64,000 nt of DNA from Mycolicibacterium hippocampi. Lineage in GTDB: Bacteria; Actinomycetota; Actinomycetes; Mycobacteriales; Mycobacteriaceae. Below, piece after piece: positions 1 through 8,020 of the stretch; position 1 is the stretch's first letter, and each line of letters starts with the position of its first letter. The notes under the pieces were generated by a model, which was not told the DNA's origin, searched no databases, and saw nothing but the letters and a program-made list of their open reading frames with translations. The stretch spans positions 5,642,001 to 5,706,000 of the forward strand of contig NZ_BLLB01000002.1 in assembly GCF_010723735.1 (NCBI RefSeq), given 5' to 3'. Made by a program: the position numbers and the translations under genes.

Positions 1-35
1 CTAAACAGAACAGGGATGTCGGTGTGCCGAGATCA

Positions 36-1247
36 TCAGATGTCGCCGCCACGCCAGCGCATGATCTGGTCGGAGGTGGCGACGTCGGTGGGTAGCACGA
101 CCTGCGACACGCCGCTCTGCCACTGGCCGACGAGGAAGTCCCCCTTCGGGCTACCATCTTCGTTCCAGCTCAGGTTCCCGAGCACGGTGTCAACGCTGTT
201 GCCGCGCAGCCAATCTGCCAGCGCCATCTGATCGTCGAACGATCCGACTCCATTGATGGCGGCGGCGAGCACCTGACCCGCGGCGAACCCGTCGGCGGCA
301 TCCTCAGGCGGACTCTGGCCGAACTTCGCCTCGAATCGCTCGACGAATTCCCGGTTCTGGGTGGTATCCGCCAGCGTGCTGTAGCTCGACGAGAAGAACA
401 CACCCTCGGCATTGTCTGCGCCCACCGCGTCCAGGTACTGCTGCCCATAGGTGGGCGAGCTGCTCTGATACAGGAACGCCGGCTGGTAGTTCGCGCGGTT
501 CATCGACCGGATCATGTTGACCCCGTCTTCGAATTGCGCTCCCTGAAGTACGATTTCAGCTCCGGCATCACGTATTGCGTTGACCACTGAATCGAAGTTC
601 TTGGTGGTGGCCGGGTACTGATCCTTGTATACGGTCTGAATGCCTGCCGCGGAGAGGATCTGCTCGGCGCCTTCGACGACCGGCCCGGCGAACGGATCAT
701 CAAGGGATGGGTACGCGGCAGTCCTGGGACGCTGATCGGGCGGCAGGTTGGCGATCCACTCGGCGAACACTTTCGCCTGATCGGTGGCGATGGCCTGCTG
801 CGAGAAGAAGATGTGCTTGAAGCCACGGTTGAACATGTCCGGAGAACCGCAGGACGGGCAGACGAAGAGCATCTTGTTCTTCTCGGCGATGGCCGAGGCC
901 GGGATGTTCAACAGCGAAGATTGGCTGCCGAGCAGCAGGTCGACCCCATCTTGGGAGATGAGGTTGTTGTAGTTGCTGACCGCCGTCTCCTGTTGGGTGG
1001 CGTCGTCTTTGACGATGATCTCGACCTGCTTGCCCAACAGTCCGCCGGCCTCATTGGTCATCTCGACCCAGGTCTCGTACCCGCGTTGGGTGTCGAGGCC
1101 GCCCTGACTGAACTCACCGGTGAGTGGAAGCGACGCACCGACCCGGATGGTGTCGCTGTCACCACCTCCATCAGCGGAACACCCCGTAGCAGCCAGCGCG
1201 ATCGCGGCGGCTGCCGCGACCCCGCGAAGAGCAGTGGTTATGCACAT
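36..1247 (-). CDS. ABC transporter substrate-binding lipoprotein (LIV/urea-type)
   Basis: Predicted periplasmic type I substrate-binding protein that would deliver a small ligand to an ABC importer. From the ATG at 1247 it has 403 residues. The N-terminus is a short hydrophobic stretch ending in a lipobox (LAATGC), so Cys is probably lipidated and the protein anchored outside the membrane. The mature part starts with a Receptor family ligand-binding fold (RVGASLPLTGEFSQGG) typical of the LivK/AmiC/UrtA group. A TTG six bases upstream is in frame, but the purine-rich AGAGAGG before the ATG favours the ATG. No permease or ATPase lies in the window; they may be beyond the left edge. A perfect LacI-type palindrome sits about 60 bp upstream, so the gene probably belongs to the regulon of the LacI gene at 5165. 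The ligand is not predictable. Confidence 0.9.
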   Translation of the reverse strand: MCITTALRGVAAAAAIALAATGCSADGGGDSDTIRVGASLPLTGEFSQGGLDTQRGYETWVEMTNEAGGLLGKQVEIIVKDDATQQETAVSNYNNLISQDGVDLLLGSQSSLLNIPASAIAEKNKMLFVCPSCGSPDMFNRGFKHIFFSQQAIATDQAKVFAEWIANLPPDQRPRTAAYPSLDDPFAGPVVEGAEQILSAAGIQTVYKDQYPATTKNFDSVVNAIRDAGAEIVLQGAQFEDGVNMIRSMNRANYQPAFLYQSSSPTYGQQYLDAVGADNAEGVFFSSSYSTLADTTQNREFVERFEAKFGQSPPEDAADGFAAGQVLAAAINGVGSFDDQMALADWLRGNSVDTVLGNLSWNEDGSPKGDFLVGQWQSGVSQVVLPTDVATSDQIMRWRGGDI

Positions 1248-1305
1248 GTCCAACCTCTCTGTCAGACCGATTGCCCGACCAGAGCCAAACTGTTGCGTAG
1301 CTCAC

Positions 1306-1321
1306 CTGCAATCGATTGCAG
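1306..1321. promoter_or_regulatory. Palindromic operator CTGCAATCGATTGCAG (copy 1)
   Basis: Perfect 16-bp palindrome in the intergenic region between the divergent binding-protein and aldehyde dehydrogenase genes. The CG-centred form with purine/pyrimidine arms is characteristic of LacI-family operators. The same 14-bp core recurs at 1459-1472 and, with one change, at 5097-5110, all near a LacI gene. Confidence 0.75.
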
Positions 1322-1458
1322 TGAATCGTCACACACGTCTGCAGCGAGTGTCAACGGCTGACCGAGACCTGTTTCAACGGACGCGGCGATTTTGGCGCCC
1401 GGCGACTACTTGTCGGCCATTTCCATTCACTGGATTCGGATAGCGGCCTATAGTCGAA

Positions 1459-1472
1459 TGCAATCGATTGCA
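1459..1472. promoter_or_regulatory. Palindromic operator TGCAATCGATTGCA (copy 2)
   Basis: Identical 14-bp core to copy 1, placed 31 bp before the aldehyde dehydrogenase ATG. It lies just downstream of a plausible -10 hexamer TATAGT (1449-1454), where a bound repressor would block initiation. Confidence 0.75.
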
Positions 1473-1502
1473 AAAAGTCGACCACAGACCCTCGGAGTGA
1501 TC

Positions 1503-3014
1503 ATGACGACGACCGACACCGCGGTCCGCACGCCCGGCACGCTGGAACGCAAGGAGTGGGGAGCATTCGTCGACGGCGGCTTCGTCCCCGTCGGCGACCA
1601 GGAGACCTTCGAGGTCGTCGAGCCATCAACTGCCCGACCGCTGGCCAGAGTGGTCTCCGCCGACGCGGCACTGGTCGACCGGGCCGTACAGTCGGCCCGC
1701 CGGGCCCTGCCGGCCTGGCGGGCGCTGTCGGGCCGCCAACGCGGCGCATACCTCAAGCAGGTGGCCGAGCGGATCCGTGCCCACGCCGACGAACTCGGCG
1801 AACTCGTCTCCCGCGAAAACGGCAAACCCAAGCGCGACGCGCTGGCCAACGACGTCTCTTTCAGCTCCAACTGTTTCGACTTCTTCGCCGGCCTCGGCGA
1901 CAGCCTGCCCGGCGAGATCATCGATCAAGGCCCCATCGAAACCCGCGTCCTCTACGAACCCTACGGTGTCGTCGCGTGCATCCTGCCCTTCAACTGGCCA
2001 CCCATCCACTTCGCTAAAAAGGGTGCGCCGGCATTGATCACCGGCAACACCGTGGTGATCAAGCCCGGCGAACAGGCGCCGCTGACGGTGCTCCGCCTCG
2101 TCGAGATCGCCAACGAGGTGTTGCCGCCCGGGGTGCTCAACGCGGTGCCGGGACTGGACGCCGGTGCCGCGCTGGCCGGACACCCCCAGATCGAGAGGAT
2201 CAGCTTCACCGGGGCGACGGCGACCGGGCGGCGCGTGCTGGAAACCGCGGCGCAGAACCTCACCTACGCAACCATGGAACTCGGCGGCAAGAACGCCCTC
2301 ATCGTGTTCCCTGACGCCGATCTGGACCTCGCGGTGGAGGTGTCCATCGAGGGGATGTTCTACAACCAGGGCGAGGCGTGTACGTCCACCGCGCGAATCC
2401 TGGTGCACGACGACGTGTACGACACGTTCTTGCAGCGTTTCGCCACGGCGTCGACCGCCCTGGTGGTCGGCGACGGTCTCGATCCGCGCACCGATGTCGG
2501 CCCGATGGTGGATGCCCGACAACGTGACCGCGTACTCGGCTATCTACAGACCGCACTCGAGGAGGGCGCGCGGGTGGTGGCCCAGGGTTCGGTGCCCACC
2601 GATGCGGTGTACGCCGACGGCTACTGGGTGCCGCCGACGGTGCTCGCCGATGTGACTCCGGATTCGACGGTGGGTCAGGAAGAGATCTTCGGACCCATCG
2701 CACTCGTGATGCGCTACTCGACCATCAACGAGGCGGTCGACATCGCCAACGGCACTGCCTACGGACTGACTGCGGCCATGATCACCCGGGATGAGGCGCA
2801 GGCCTGGCAGGTCGCGCAACGCCTGGAAGCAGGCATGATCTTCGTCAACAACTACATGCGGCGTTCCTTTCTGGGATCCCCGTTCGGCGGCATCAAGGGC
2901 AGCGGATTCGGGCGCGAGAACGCGCCGGAGACATTGCATGAGTTCGTGCGATCCAAGGCGGTGCGTTTCCGGTCCGGCCGGGGCGAGGTCCCGGTGTGGC
3001 CACCCCGTGGCTGA
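1503..3014 (+). CDS. Aldehyde dehydrogenase family protein
   Basis: NAD(P)-dependent oxidation of an aldehyde to the carboxylate. The 503-residue length is normal for the superfamily. Visible hallmarks are the cofactor-binding segment PFNWPP...KPGEQAP, the general base in MELGGK (Glu259) and the nucleophile in NQGEACTS (Cys293). The ATG at 1503 is chosen because GGAG (1494-1497) precedes it; the open frame continues upstream but would run through the operator. It is divergent from the LIV-type binding protein and followed 42 bp later by an MFS permease gene, suggesting a catabolic unit. Subfamily resembles succinate-semialdehyde/aromatic aldehyde dehydrogenases, but the substrate cannot be assigned from sequence alone. 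Confidence 0.93.
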   Translation: MTTTDTAVRTPGTLERKEWGAFVDGGFVPVGDQETFEVVEPSTARPLARVVSADAALVDRAVQSARRALPAWRALSGRQRGAYLKQVAERIRAHADELGELVSRENGKPKRDALANDVSFSSNCFDFFAGLGDSLPGEIIDQGPIETRVLYEPYGVVACILPFNWPPIHFAKKGAPALITGNTVVIKPGEQAPLTVLRLVEIANEVLPPGVLNAVPGLDAGAALAGHPQIERISFTGATATGRRVLETAAQNLTYATMELGGKNALIVFPDADLDLAVEVSIEGMFYNQGEACTSTARILVHDDVYDTFLQRFATASTALVVGDGLDPRTDVGPMVDARQRDRVLGYLQTALEEGARVVAQGSVPTDAVYADGYWVPPTVLADVTPDSTVGQEEIFGPIALVMRYSTINEAVDIANGTAYGLTAAMITRDEAQAWQVAQRLEAGMIFVNNYMRRSFLGSPFGGIKGSGFGRENAPETLHEFVRSKAVRFRSGRGEVPVWPPRG

Positions 3015-3056
3015 TTCCCCGCTCTCGGTTGAAGTCGCCGAACCTGCAGTAGCTCG

Positions 3057-4184
3057 ATGATTCTCGTCATTGCCGCTTTTGTGTCGATGGTCGATCGTTC
3101 GGTGATGCCGACGCTGGTGCCGGTGATCGCCGAGGACCTCGGCGCTCCGATCGACGCGGTGGGTCAGTCGCTCACCGTCTACGCGGTCTCGTACGCCGCT
3201 CTGCAGTTGGTGTGGAGCACATCGGCGGCCCGGTACGGACGGGTCCGGGTGCTCGTGGTGTCCACCGCACTGGCGGGACTGGCCAATGTCGGGTCGGCGT
3301 TGGCAACCGACGCGCTGATGTACAGCGTCATGCGGGGGCTCGCGGGCGCGGCCTTCTCCGCGACCATCACCACAGTGCTGATCTACTACGGGGACACCCT
3401 CGCGCTCAGGCAGCGTGCCGTCGCGACGGCGAACCTCGCGGCCGCGATCTCACTGGGCCTGGCCGCGGGAACCCTGGGCGCAGGAGTGGTCGCCCAATGG
3501 TTCGGTTGGCGATGGGTTTACGCAGTCGTCGCAGCCTTCTGTGTCGTGTTGACCGTCTGCCTGACCCGCCTGGCGGAGTCTGCATCAGGAACAACGGAGC
3601 GGCTACTGCCGTCCATCAGGCGGCTGGCCGGGAACCGTTGGGCTCTGATGATTCTCGTTTTCACCGTGATCGAGGGCGCTCTGCTGATCGGAGTGTTCAA
3701 CTACCTCGCAGTCGCTCTGCAGGCCACGGGAGTCAGCGTCCTGGCCGCAGGTCTCGCGACTGCCACGTTCGGCGTCGCCGTCGTGCTCGTGAGCCAACTC
3801 ATGAAGCTCATCCTAGGGCGGTGGCCGTCGTGGGTGCTGATGGTCCTGGCAGGGCTCTCGATCATCGGGGCGTACACCGCTGTCGCCATCGATGTCTCGA
3901 TCGCCGGTGTGGTCGCGGCGGCGTCGCTGCTCGGTCTGGCGTGGGCGCTCGGTCACACCACGATGCAGACCTGGATGACCGATGCCGTCGCTGACGGTCG
4001 GGCGATCGGGATGTCCTTCTTCTCCATAGCACTGTTCGTCGGCGCGTCGATCGGCGCAGCGGTGGGAAACCTGGCTGCCGGCGGGCACCGCTTCGGCTTG
4101 CTGTTCGCGGTGAGCACCGTCGTCGCAGTGGGGTACGCAATCGCCACAAGCATCGCCCGTGCCAGATACGTGGAGCGCGAATGA
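3057..4184 (+). CDS. MFS transporter
   Basis: Predicted 12-helix major facilitator permease of 375 residues, mostly hydrophobic throughout. The loop after helix 2 (SAARYGRVRV) is a diverged form of the MFS motif A region. The frame has a stop codon at 3030-3032, so the protein starts directly with helix 1 and lacks the usual cytosolic N-terminal tail; an upstream frameshift cannot be excluded. It follows the aldehyde dehydrogenase in the same direction and probably shares its mRNA, pointing to uptake of the substrate or export of a product. Substrate unknown. Confidence 0.85.
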   Translation: MILVIAAFVSMVDRSVMPTLVPVIAEDLGAPIDAVGQSLTVYAVSYAALQLVWSTSAARYGRVRVLVVSTALAGLANVGSALATDALMYSVMRGLAGAAFSATITTVLIYYGDTLALRQRAVATANLAAAISLGLAAGTLGAGVVAQWFGWRWVYAVVAAFCVVLTVCLTRLAESASGTTERLLPSIRRLAGNRWALMILVFTVIEGALLIGVFNYLAVALQATGVSVLAAGLATATFGVAVVLVSQLMKLILGRWPSWVLMVLAGLSIIGAYTAVAIDVSIAGVVAAASLLGLAWALGHTTMQTWMTDAVADGRAIGMSFFSIALFVGASIGAAVGNLAAGGHRFGLLFAVSTVVAVGYAIATSIARARYVERE

Positions 4185-4189
4185 ATCCG

Positions 4190-5092
4190 TCAGCCGAGCA
4201 GAATGCCGTCTCGCATCACATCGTCGTACCGCGATGTCAGGCCGTCGAGCTCGGGAACAGGCAGGAACCGGCGACGAAGCTCCACGAGCGTGCTGAGTGC
4301 TGCCAGGTCCACCGTTCCGTCAGGGATCAACCCCCGTGCCGGATCCCGCAGTAGCGCGACGTGTTCGACCGCCAGTCCCGTTGCAAGACCGAGCAACCGG
4401 GTAGCGGCCTCGGCGGCTTCGCGCTCGAGTGCACCGCTACCGATGGCATCCGCCGTGTCGGCCAGCGCCTGCACCAGCCTGTCCACCGCATCGGCTGCTG
4501 GTGCCTGTCGCATGCGGGCCACGACTGTGCCCAGATAGGGGCCGAGGCAGGTGACGTCGGCCAGTAGCAAGCATCCTTGCGCGCGGGCGGCGAGTTCATT
4601 GCCGGCGTTGAGGACCGTCACGTCACAGCCCCCGGTGTGTAACGCGTTGGCCCGCTGAGGTGTTGAACCGAGTGCGACGATCTCGACATCGTGTTTCGAG
4701 AGGCCGAGTTCCTCCAGCAGCGCGTAGGCGACGAAGGCAAAGCCGGAATTCGGGACATCGACTCCAAGGCGTCCGCCGCGCAGGTCGGCAGGAGCGGCGA
4801 CATCGGGGCGCACACCCAGACACAACCCGAGGCCGCGGTCGATTCCGGCGACGATCTCCACATCGAGCAACTCGCCCAACGGGTTCGCGGGCAGGAATCG
4901 GTAGGCCAACACATTGTCAGGACTGGTGAATACGGCGTCGTACTCGCCGCCCCGCAGGGACGCGAACTGGGCGGGCGACGACGGCACCGGGACGTCACTG
5001 ACCTCCAGATCGGCGTCCGCCAGCCGACCGGTGGAGCGCGCGACGTCGAGAAGTACCGAGGGGCTGAAGACCCCGAGCGTGAGCTGATCCAT
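4190..5092 (-). CDS. NMT1/THI5-like substrate-binding domain protein without signal peptide
   Basis: About 300 residues with the type II periplasmic-binding fold of the SsuA/TauA/THI5 group: an N-terminal LTLGVFSPSV strand, a GGEYDAVFTSPDN segment and ADLRGGRLGVD near the middle. No signal peptide or lipobox is visible, so it may act in the cytoplasm as a ligand sensor, scavenger or enzyme, or the start may be mis-set. The longest frame begins at a TTG inside the operator; the ATG at 5092 is preferred. The LacI operator copy 3 touches this start, and the gene converges on the MFS gene with a 5-bp gap. Ligand unknown; related families bind sulfonates, nitrate or pyrimidine precursors. Confidence 0.75.
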   Translation of the reverse strand: MDQLTLGVFSPSVLLDVARSTGRLADADLEVSDVPVPSSPAQFASLRGGEYDAVFTSPDNVLAYRFLPANPLGELLDVEIVAGIDRGLGLCLGVRPDVAAPADLRGGRLGVDVPNSGFAFVAYALLEELGLSKHDVEIVALGSTPQRANALHTGGCDVTVLNAGNELAARAQGCLLLADVTCLGPYLGTVVARMRQAPAADAVDRLVQALADTADAIGSGALEREAAEAATRLLGLATGLAVEHVALLRDPARGLIPDGTVDLAALSTLVELRRRFLPVPELDGLTSRYDDVMRDGILLG

Positions 5093-5095
5093 CGG

Positions 5096-5111
5096 CTGCA
5101 ATCGATTGTAG
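5096..5111. promoter_or_regulatory. Operator CTGCAATCGATTGTAG (copy 3)
   Basis: Third copy of the LacI-type palindrome, with one position breaking the symmetry. It sits 3 bp upstream of the ATG of the 4190-5092 gene and only about 55 bp from the 3-prime end of the LacI gene. A repressor bound here would cover the transcription start. Confidence 0.7.
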
Positions 5112-5164
5112 TGACAGTTTTCTGCAGCGTACCTGTAGCGCCACCCTGCCGACCGTCGAGTCCG

Positions 5165-6184
5165 TCAGCCCCCGACAGCTGCGGTGGAACCGCGAACCAA
5201 CAGCGAAACCGGCAGCGTCACCGTCACACCTTCCTGCTCACCGGCATCGATGCCGCGCAACAACAACCGGGCGGCCTCCGCTCCGATTTCCCGCAGGGGC
5301 ATGTGCACCGTCGTCAACGGCGGCCAGAAATCCTCCGCGAAGGGCATGTCGTTGAACCCGACCACCGACACGTCTTCCGGGCAGCGCAGACCTTCCGCCC
5401 GCAGCCTTCGGATCAGGCCGAGCGCCACCAGATCGTTCCCGGCGACCAACGCGGTGGGACACCTGCCCCGGCCCGCCAGGATCTGATCGGCGACGTCGAA
5501 ACCAGCCTCGATGGTCAGTCCCGAGGCGTAGATGGTGCCGTGCTCGACACCCGCCTTGGTCGCCGCGACTTCGAATGCCTCGGCGCGTGAGCGAGTGGTC
5601 GAGAAATTCAGAGGACCAGCTGCATGGACGATATGTCGATGCCCGAGGTCGAGCAGATGGGCCAGCGCCAGGTCGATTCCGTGTGCATTGTCCCCGGAGA
5701 CCAACGGAAACCCACCCATTCCCGCGCCGCGGTTCACCAACACGACAGGCACATCAGCCGCCGTCGCCTCGTCGATGACGGTGTGATCGTCGAGCCGACC
5801 GGTCGCGAGGATGAAACCGTCGACCCTGCGCTGTAACAACGATTCGAGAACCGAGATCTCCACGTCGTCATGGGAGTCGGTGTTCGCGATGAGCACGGTG
5901 TACCCCTGCGCCTGCAACACGTGTTCGATGCCGCGGATGATGGGCGGAAAGATCGGGTTCATCAGATCGGGAATGATCACGCCGATCGTCATCGACCTGC
6001 TGGTGCGCAGTCCGCGCGCCATGGCGTTCGGTACGTAACCGAGTTGGCGCGCCGCGCGCTTGACACGCTTGAGCGTCTCGGCGTTGACCTGGTCCCGGGT
6101 CTGGGCGTTGAGCGCGCGCGACACGGTCGCCTTGTGGACCTCGGCCAGGCGTGCCACGTCATCGATCGTCACTCGCCGCGGCAT
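5165..6184 (-). CDS. LacI-family transcriptional regulator
   Basis: 339-residue repressor with an N-terminal LacI helix-turn-helix (TIDDVARLAEVHKATVSRAL, about residues 5-24), a hinge containing NAMARGLRTSRS, and a sugar-binding-protein-like effector domain (IGVIIPDLMNPIFPP onwards). The longer open frame upstream is discarded because the canonical MPRR-VTIDDVA start is at 6184. It is the evident partner of the TGCAATCGATTGCA palindromes at 1306, 1459 and 5096, so it probably controls the binding proteins, aldehyde dehydrogenase and MFS genes. A weaker copy of the site at 6274 suggests autoregulation. Effector unknown. Confidence 0.93.
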   Translation of the reverse strand: MPRRVTIDDVARLAEVHKATVSRALNAQTRDQVNAETLKRVKRAARQLGYVPNAMARGLRTSRSMTIGVIIPDLMNPIFPPIIRGIEHVLQAQGYTVLIANTDSHDDVEISVLESLLQRRVDGFILATGRLDDHTVIDEATAADVPVVLVNRGAGMGGFPLVSGDNAHGIDLALAHLLDLGHRHIVHAAGPLNFSTTRSRAEAFEVAATKAGVEHGTIYASGLTIEAGFDVADQILAGRGRCPTALVAGNDLVALGLIRRLRAEGLRCPEDVSVVGFNDMPFAEDFWPPLTTVHMPLREIGAEAARLLLRGIDAGEQEGVTVTLPVSLLVRGSTAAVGG

Positions 6185-6273
6185 GCTCGGAGCTCCCCTA
6201 CCCTCCCTGGAGCCCGGGCTGATGGGCTCCGGAGTCAGATTACCGCCCGATGGCTGCAAACAAGCCGAGGCGG

Positions 6274-6287
6274 TGCAATCGTTCGCA
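6274..6287. promoter_or_regulatory. Degenerate LacI-type operator upstream of lacI and dapC
   Basis: TGCAATCGTTCGCA matches 12 of 14 bases of the perfect operator and lies in the divergent promoter region, about 90 bp before the LacI start and 54 bp before dapC. It could mediate weak autoregulation. Two mismatches make this tentative. Confidence 0.4.
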
Positions 6288-6340
6288 GCCACCGCCGGGT
6301 TGTTCGCGACCTGAGTGGCCACCGCTAGGCTGCGAACCTG

Positions 6341-7513
6341 ATGACGGTTCACAGGCTGGCGCCCTACGCGGTGACGATCTTCGCCGAGATGTCGGCGCTG
6401 GCGGCACGGATCGGAGCCGTCAACCTGGGGCAGGGTTTCCCCGACGAGGACGGCCCGCCGGCGATGCTCGCGGCCGCGCAGCACGCGATCGCCGAGGGCG
6501 TCAACCAGTACCCGCCCGGCCTGGGCATCCCCGCGCTACGACAGGCCATCGCCGATCAGCGCCGTCGTCGCTACGGCACCGAGTACGACCCGGACACCGA
6601 CGTCCTGGTGACCGTCGGCGCCACCGAGGCGATCGCCGCGTCGGTGCTGGGACTCGTCGAGCCAGGTTCCGAGGTCCTGCTGATCGAGCCGTTTTACGAC
6701 TCCTACTCCCCGGTGATCGCGATGGCCGGCTGTCACCGCCGCGCGGTTCCGATGCGGCCCGCCGGCCGGGGTTTCGCCATCGACATCGACGGCCTGCGCG
6801 CCGCCGTGACCGCGAAGACCAAGGCGATCATCGTCAACTCACCCCACAATCCGACCGGCATGGTCGCCTCCGACGACGAGTTGCGGGCGCTGGCCGAACT
6901 GGCCGTGTCCGCCGACCTGCTGGTGATCGCCGACGAGGTCTACGAGCACCTCGTCTTCGACGGCAGGCGTCATCTCCCACTGGCCGACTACCCGGGAATG
7001 GCCGAGCGCACCATCACCATCTCCAGCGCGGCCAAGATGTTCAACGTCACCGGTTGGAAGATCGGATGGGCCTGCGGGCCGGCCGAACTCATCGCCGGGG
7101 TGCGGGCAGCCAAGCAGTACCTCAGCTATGTCGGTGGCGCCCCGTTCCAGCCCGCGGTGGCTCAGGCGCTGGCCACCGAGGACGCATGGGTGGACGCGCT
7201 GCGCGATTCATTGCAGTCGCGCCGCGACAGGCTCGGGGATGCACTGGCGGACATCGGTTTCGACGTCCACGACAGCGTCGGGACGTACTTCGTGTGTGCT
7301 GATCCGCGGCCACTCGGATACGACGACAGCACCGCGTTCTGCGCGGAGCTACCGGAGCGTGTGGGGGTGGCCGCCATCCCGATGTCGGCGTTCTGCGATC
7401 CCGCCGCCGAACATGCAGATCAGTGGAATCACTTGGTGCGCTTCGCCTTCTGTAAACGTGACGACACTCTCGACGAGGCGATCCGGCGGTTGCAGACGCT
7501 GCGGCGCAGATGA
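6341..7513 (+). CDS. dapC: Class I PLP aminotransferase, N-succinyldiaminopimelate aminotransferase DapC
   Basis: Fold-type I aminotransferase of 390 residues expected to catalyse the glutamate-dependent transamination in lysine/meso-diaminopimelate synthesis, feeding peptidoglycan. The PLP lysine is in SSAAKMFNVTG (Lys232). NLGQGFPDEDGPP near the N-terminus and NSPHNPTG (about 166-173) are family motifs. The sequence closely resembles what I remember of M. tuberculosis Rv0858c, annotated DapC, and the neighbours (SRPBCC, racemase, SRPBCC) match Rv0857-Rv0854. It converges on the next gene with a 3-bp gap. The general family also contains kynurenine aminotransferases, so the DapC assignment rests on orthology. 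Confidence 0.88.
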   Translation: MTVHRLAPYAVTIFAEMSALAARIGAVNLGQGFPDEDGPPAMLAAAQHAIAEGVNQYPPGLGIPALRQAIADQRRRRYGTEYDPDTDVLVTVGATEAIAASVLGLVEPGSEVLLIEPFYDSYSPVIAMAGCHRRAVPMRPAGRGFAIDIDGLRAAVTAKTKAIIVNSPHNPTGMVASDDELRALAELAVSADLLVIADEVYEHLVFDGRRHLPLADYPGMAERTITISSAAKMFNVTGWKIGWACGPAELIAGVRAAKQYLSYVGGAPFQPAVAQALATEDAWVDALRDSLQSRRDRLGDALADIGFDVHDSVGTYFVCADPRPLGYDDSTAFCAELPERVGVAAIPMSAFCDPAAEHADQWNHLVRFAFCKRDDTLDEAIRRLQTLRRR

Positions 7514-7516
7514 GTG

Positions 7517-7960
7517 TTACTGGGCTGTAGGCCGCATCACGCGCTCGCGCAGGTTCTCCAGCGCGACGTCGAGAACCATCTGCCTGGCCCGTCTCACCAG
7601 GAAATTCGGGTACGGCGCTGCCAGATCGAGAATCAGGTCGAACCGCACCCGGGTCTTGTCCTCGCCGACCGGTACCAGGTTGTACTCGCCGTGCTGTCCC
7701 CGTTGCTTGAACGTCTCCGCCGCATCCCAGACCACCCAGTCCTCGCCCCAGTGGTACTCGAGGATCTCCCGGTCGGAGATGCCCATGATCTTGACCGTGG
7801 CCCGGACATGATGGGGACGCCCGTCGGGGTAGCGGTCGAGAACCTCGGCGTCCTTGTGCAGCGACGACCACGAGGCCACCGCGTCGATGTCGGCCAAGGC
7901 ATCCAGAATCGCCGCAGGCGGTGCCTCGATCACGACTTCACTGGAAGCGCGTACCGCCAT
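7517..7960 (-). CDS. SRPBCC family protein (polyketide cyclase/dehydrase-like)
   Basis: 147-residue START/Bet v1-like fold that forms a hydrophobic ligand cavity. Recognisable by the opening strand EVVIEAPPAAILDALADIDA, a WSSLHKDAEVL segment and a C-terminal amphipathic helix. It is paralogous to the gene at 9094-9534 and brackets the CoA-transferase gene with it, the arrangement of Rv0854-Rv0857. No enzymatic activity can be assigned. The gap to the upstream racemase gene is 60 bp, so co-transcription is likely. Confidence 0.85.
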   Translation of the reverse strand: MAVRASSEVVIEAPPAAILDALADIDAVASWSSLHKDAEVLDRYPDGRPHHVRATVKIMGISDREILEYHWGEDWVVWDAAETFKQRGQHGEYNLVPVGEDKTRVRFDLILDLAAPYPNFLVRRARQMVLDVALENLRERVMRPTAQ

Positions 7961-8020
7961 ACTGGCAAATCGTAGTCAGGTGATCGGCCTTGCGCAGAGG
8001 TTTCCGCAGCTAACCCCCGG

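Noticed and set aside
1626..2522. 298-codon frame antisense to the aldehyde dehydrogenase
   Set aside because: High-GC shadow frame inside a gene with full catalytic motifs on the other strand.
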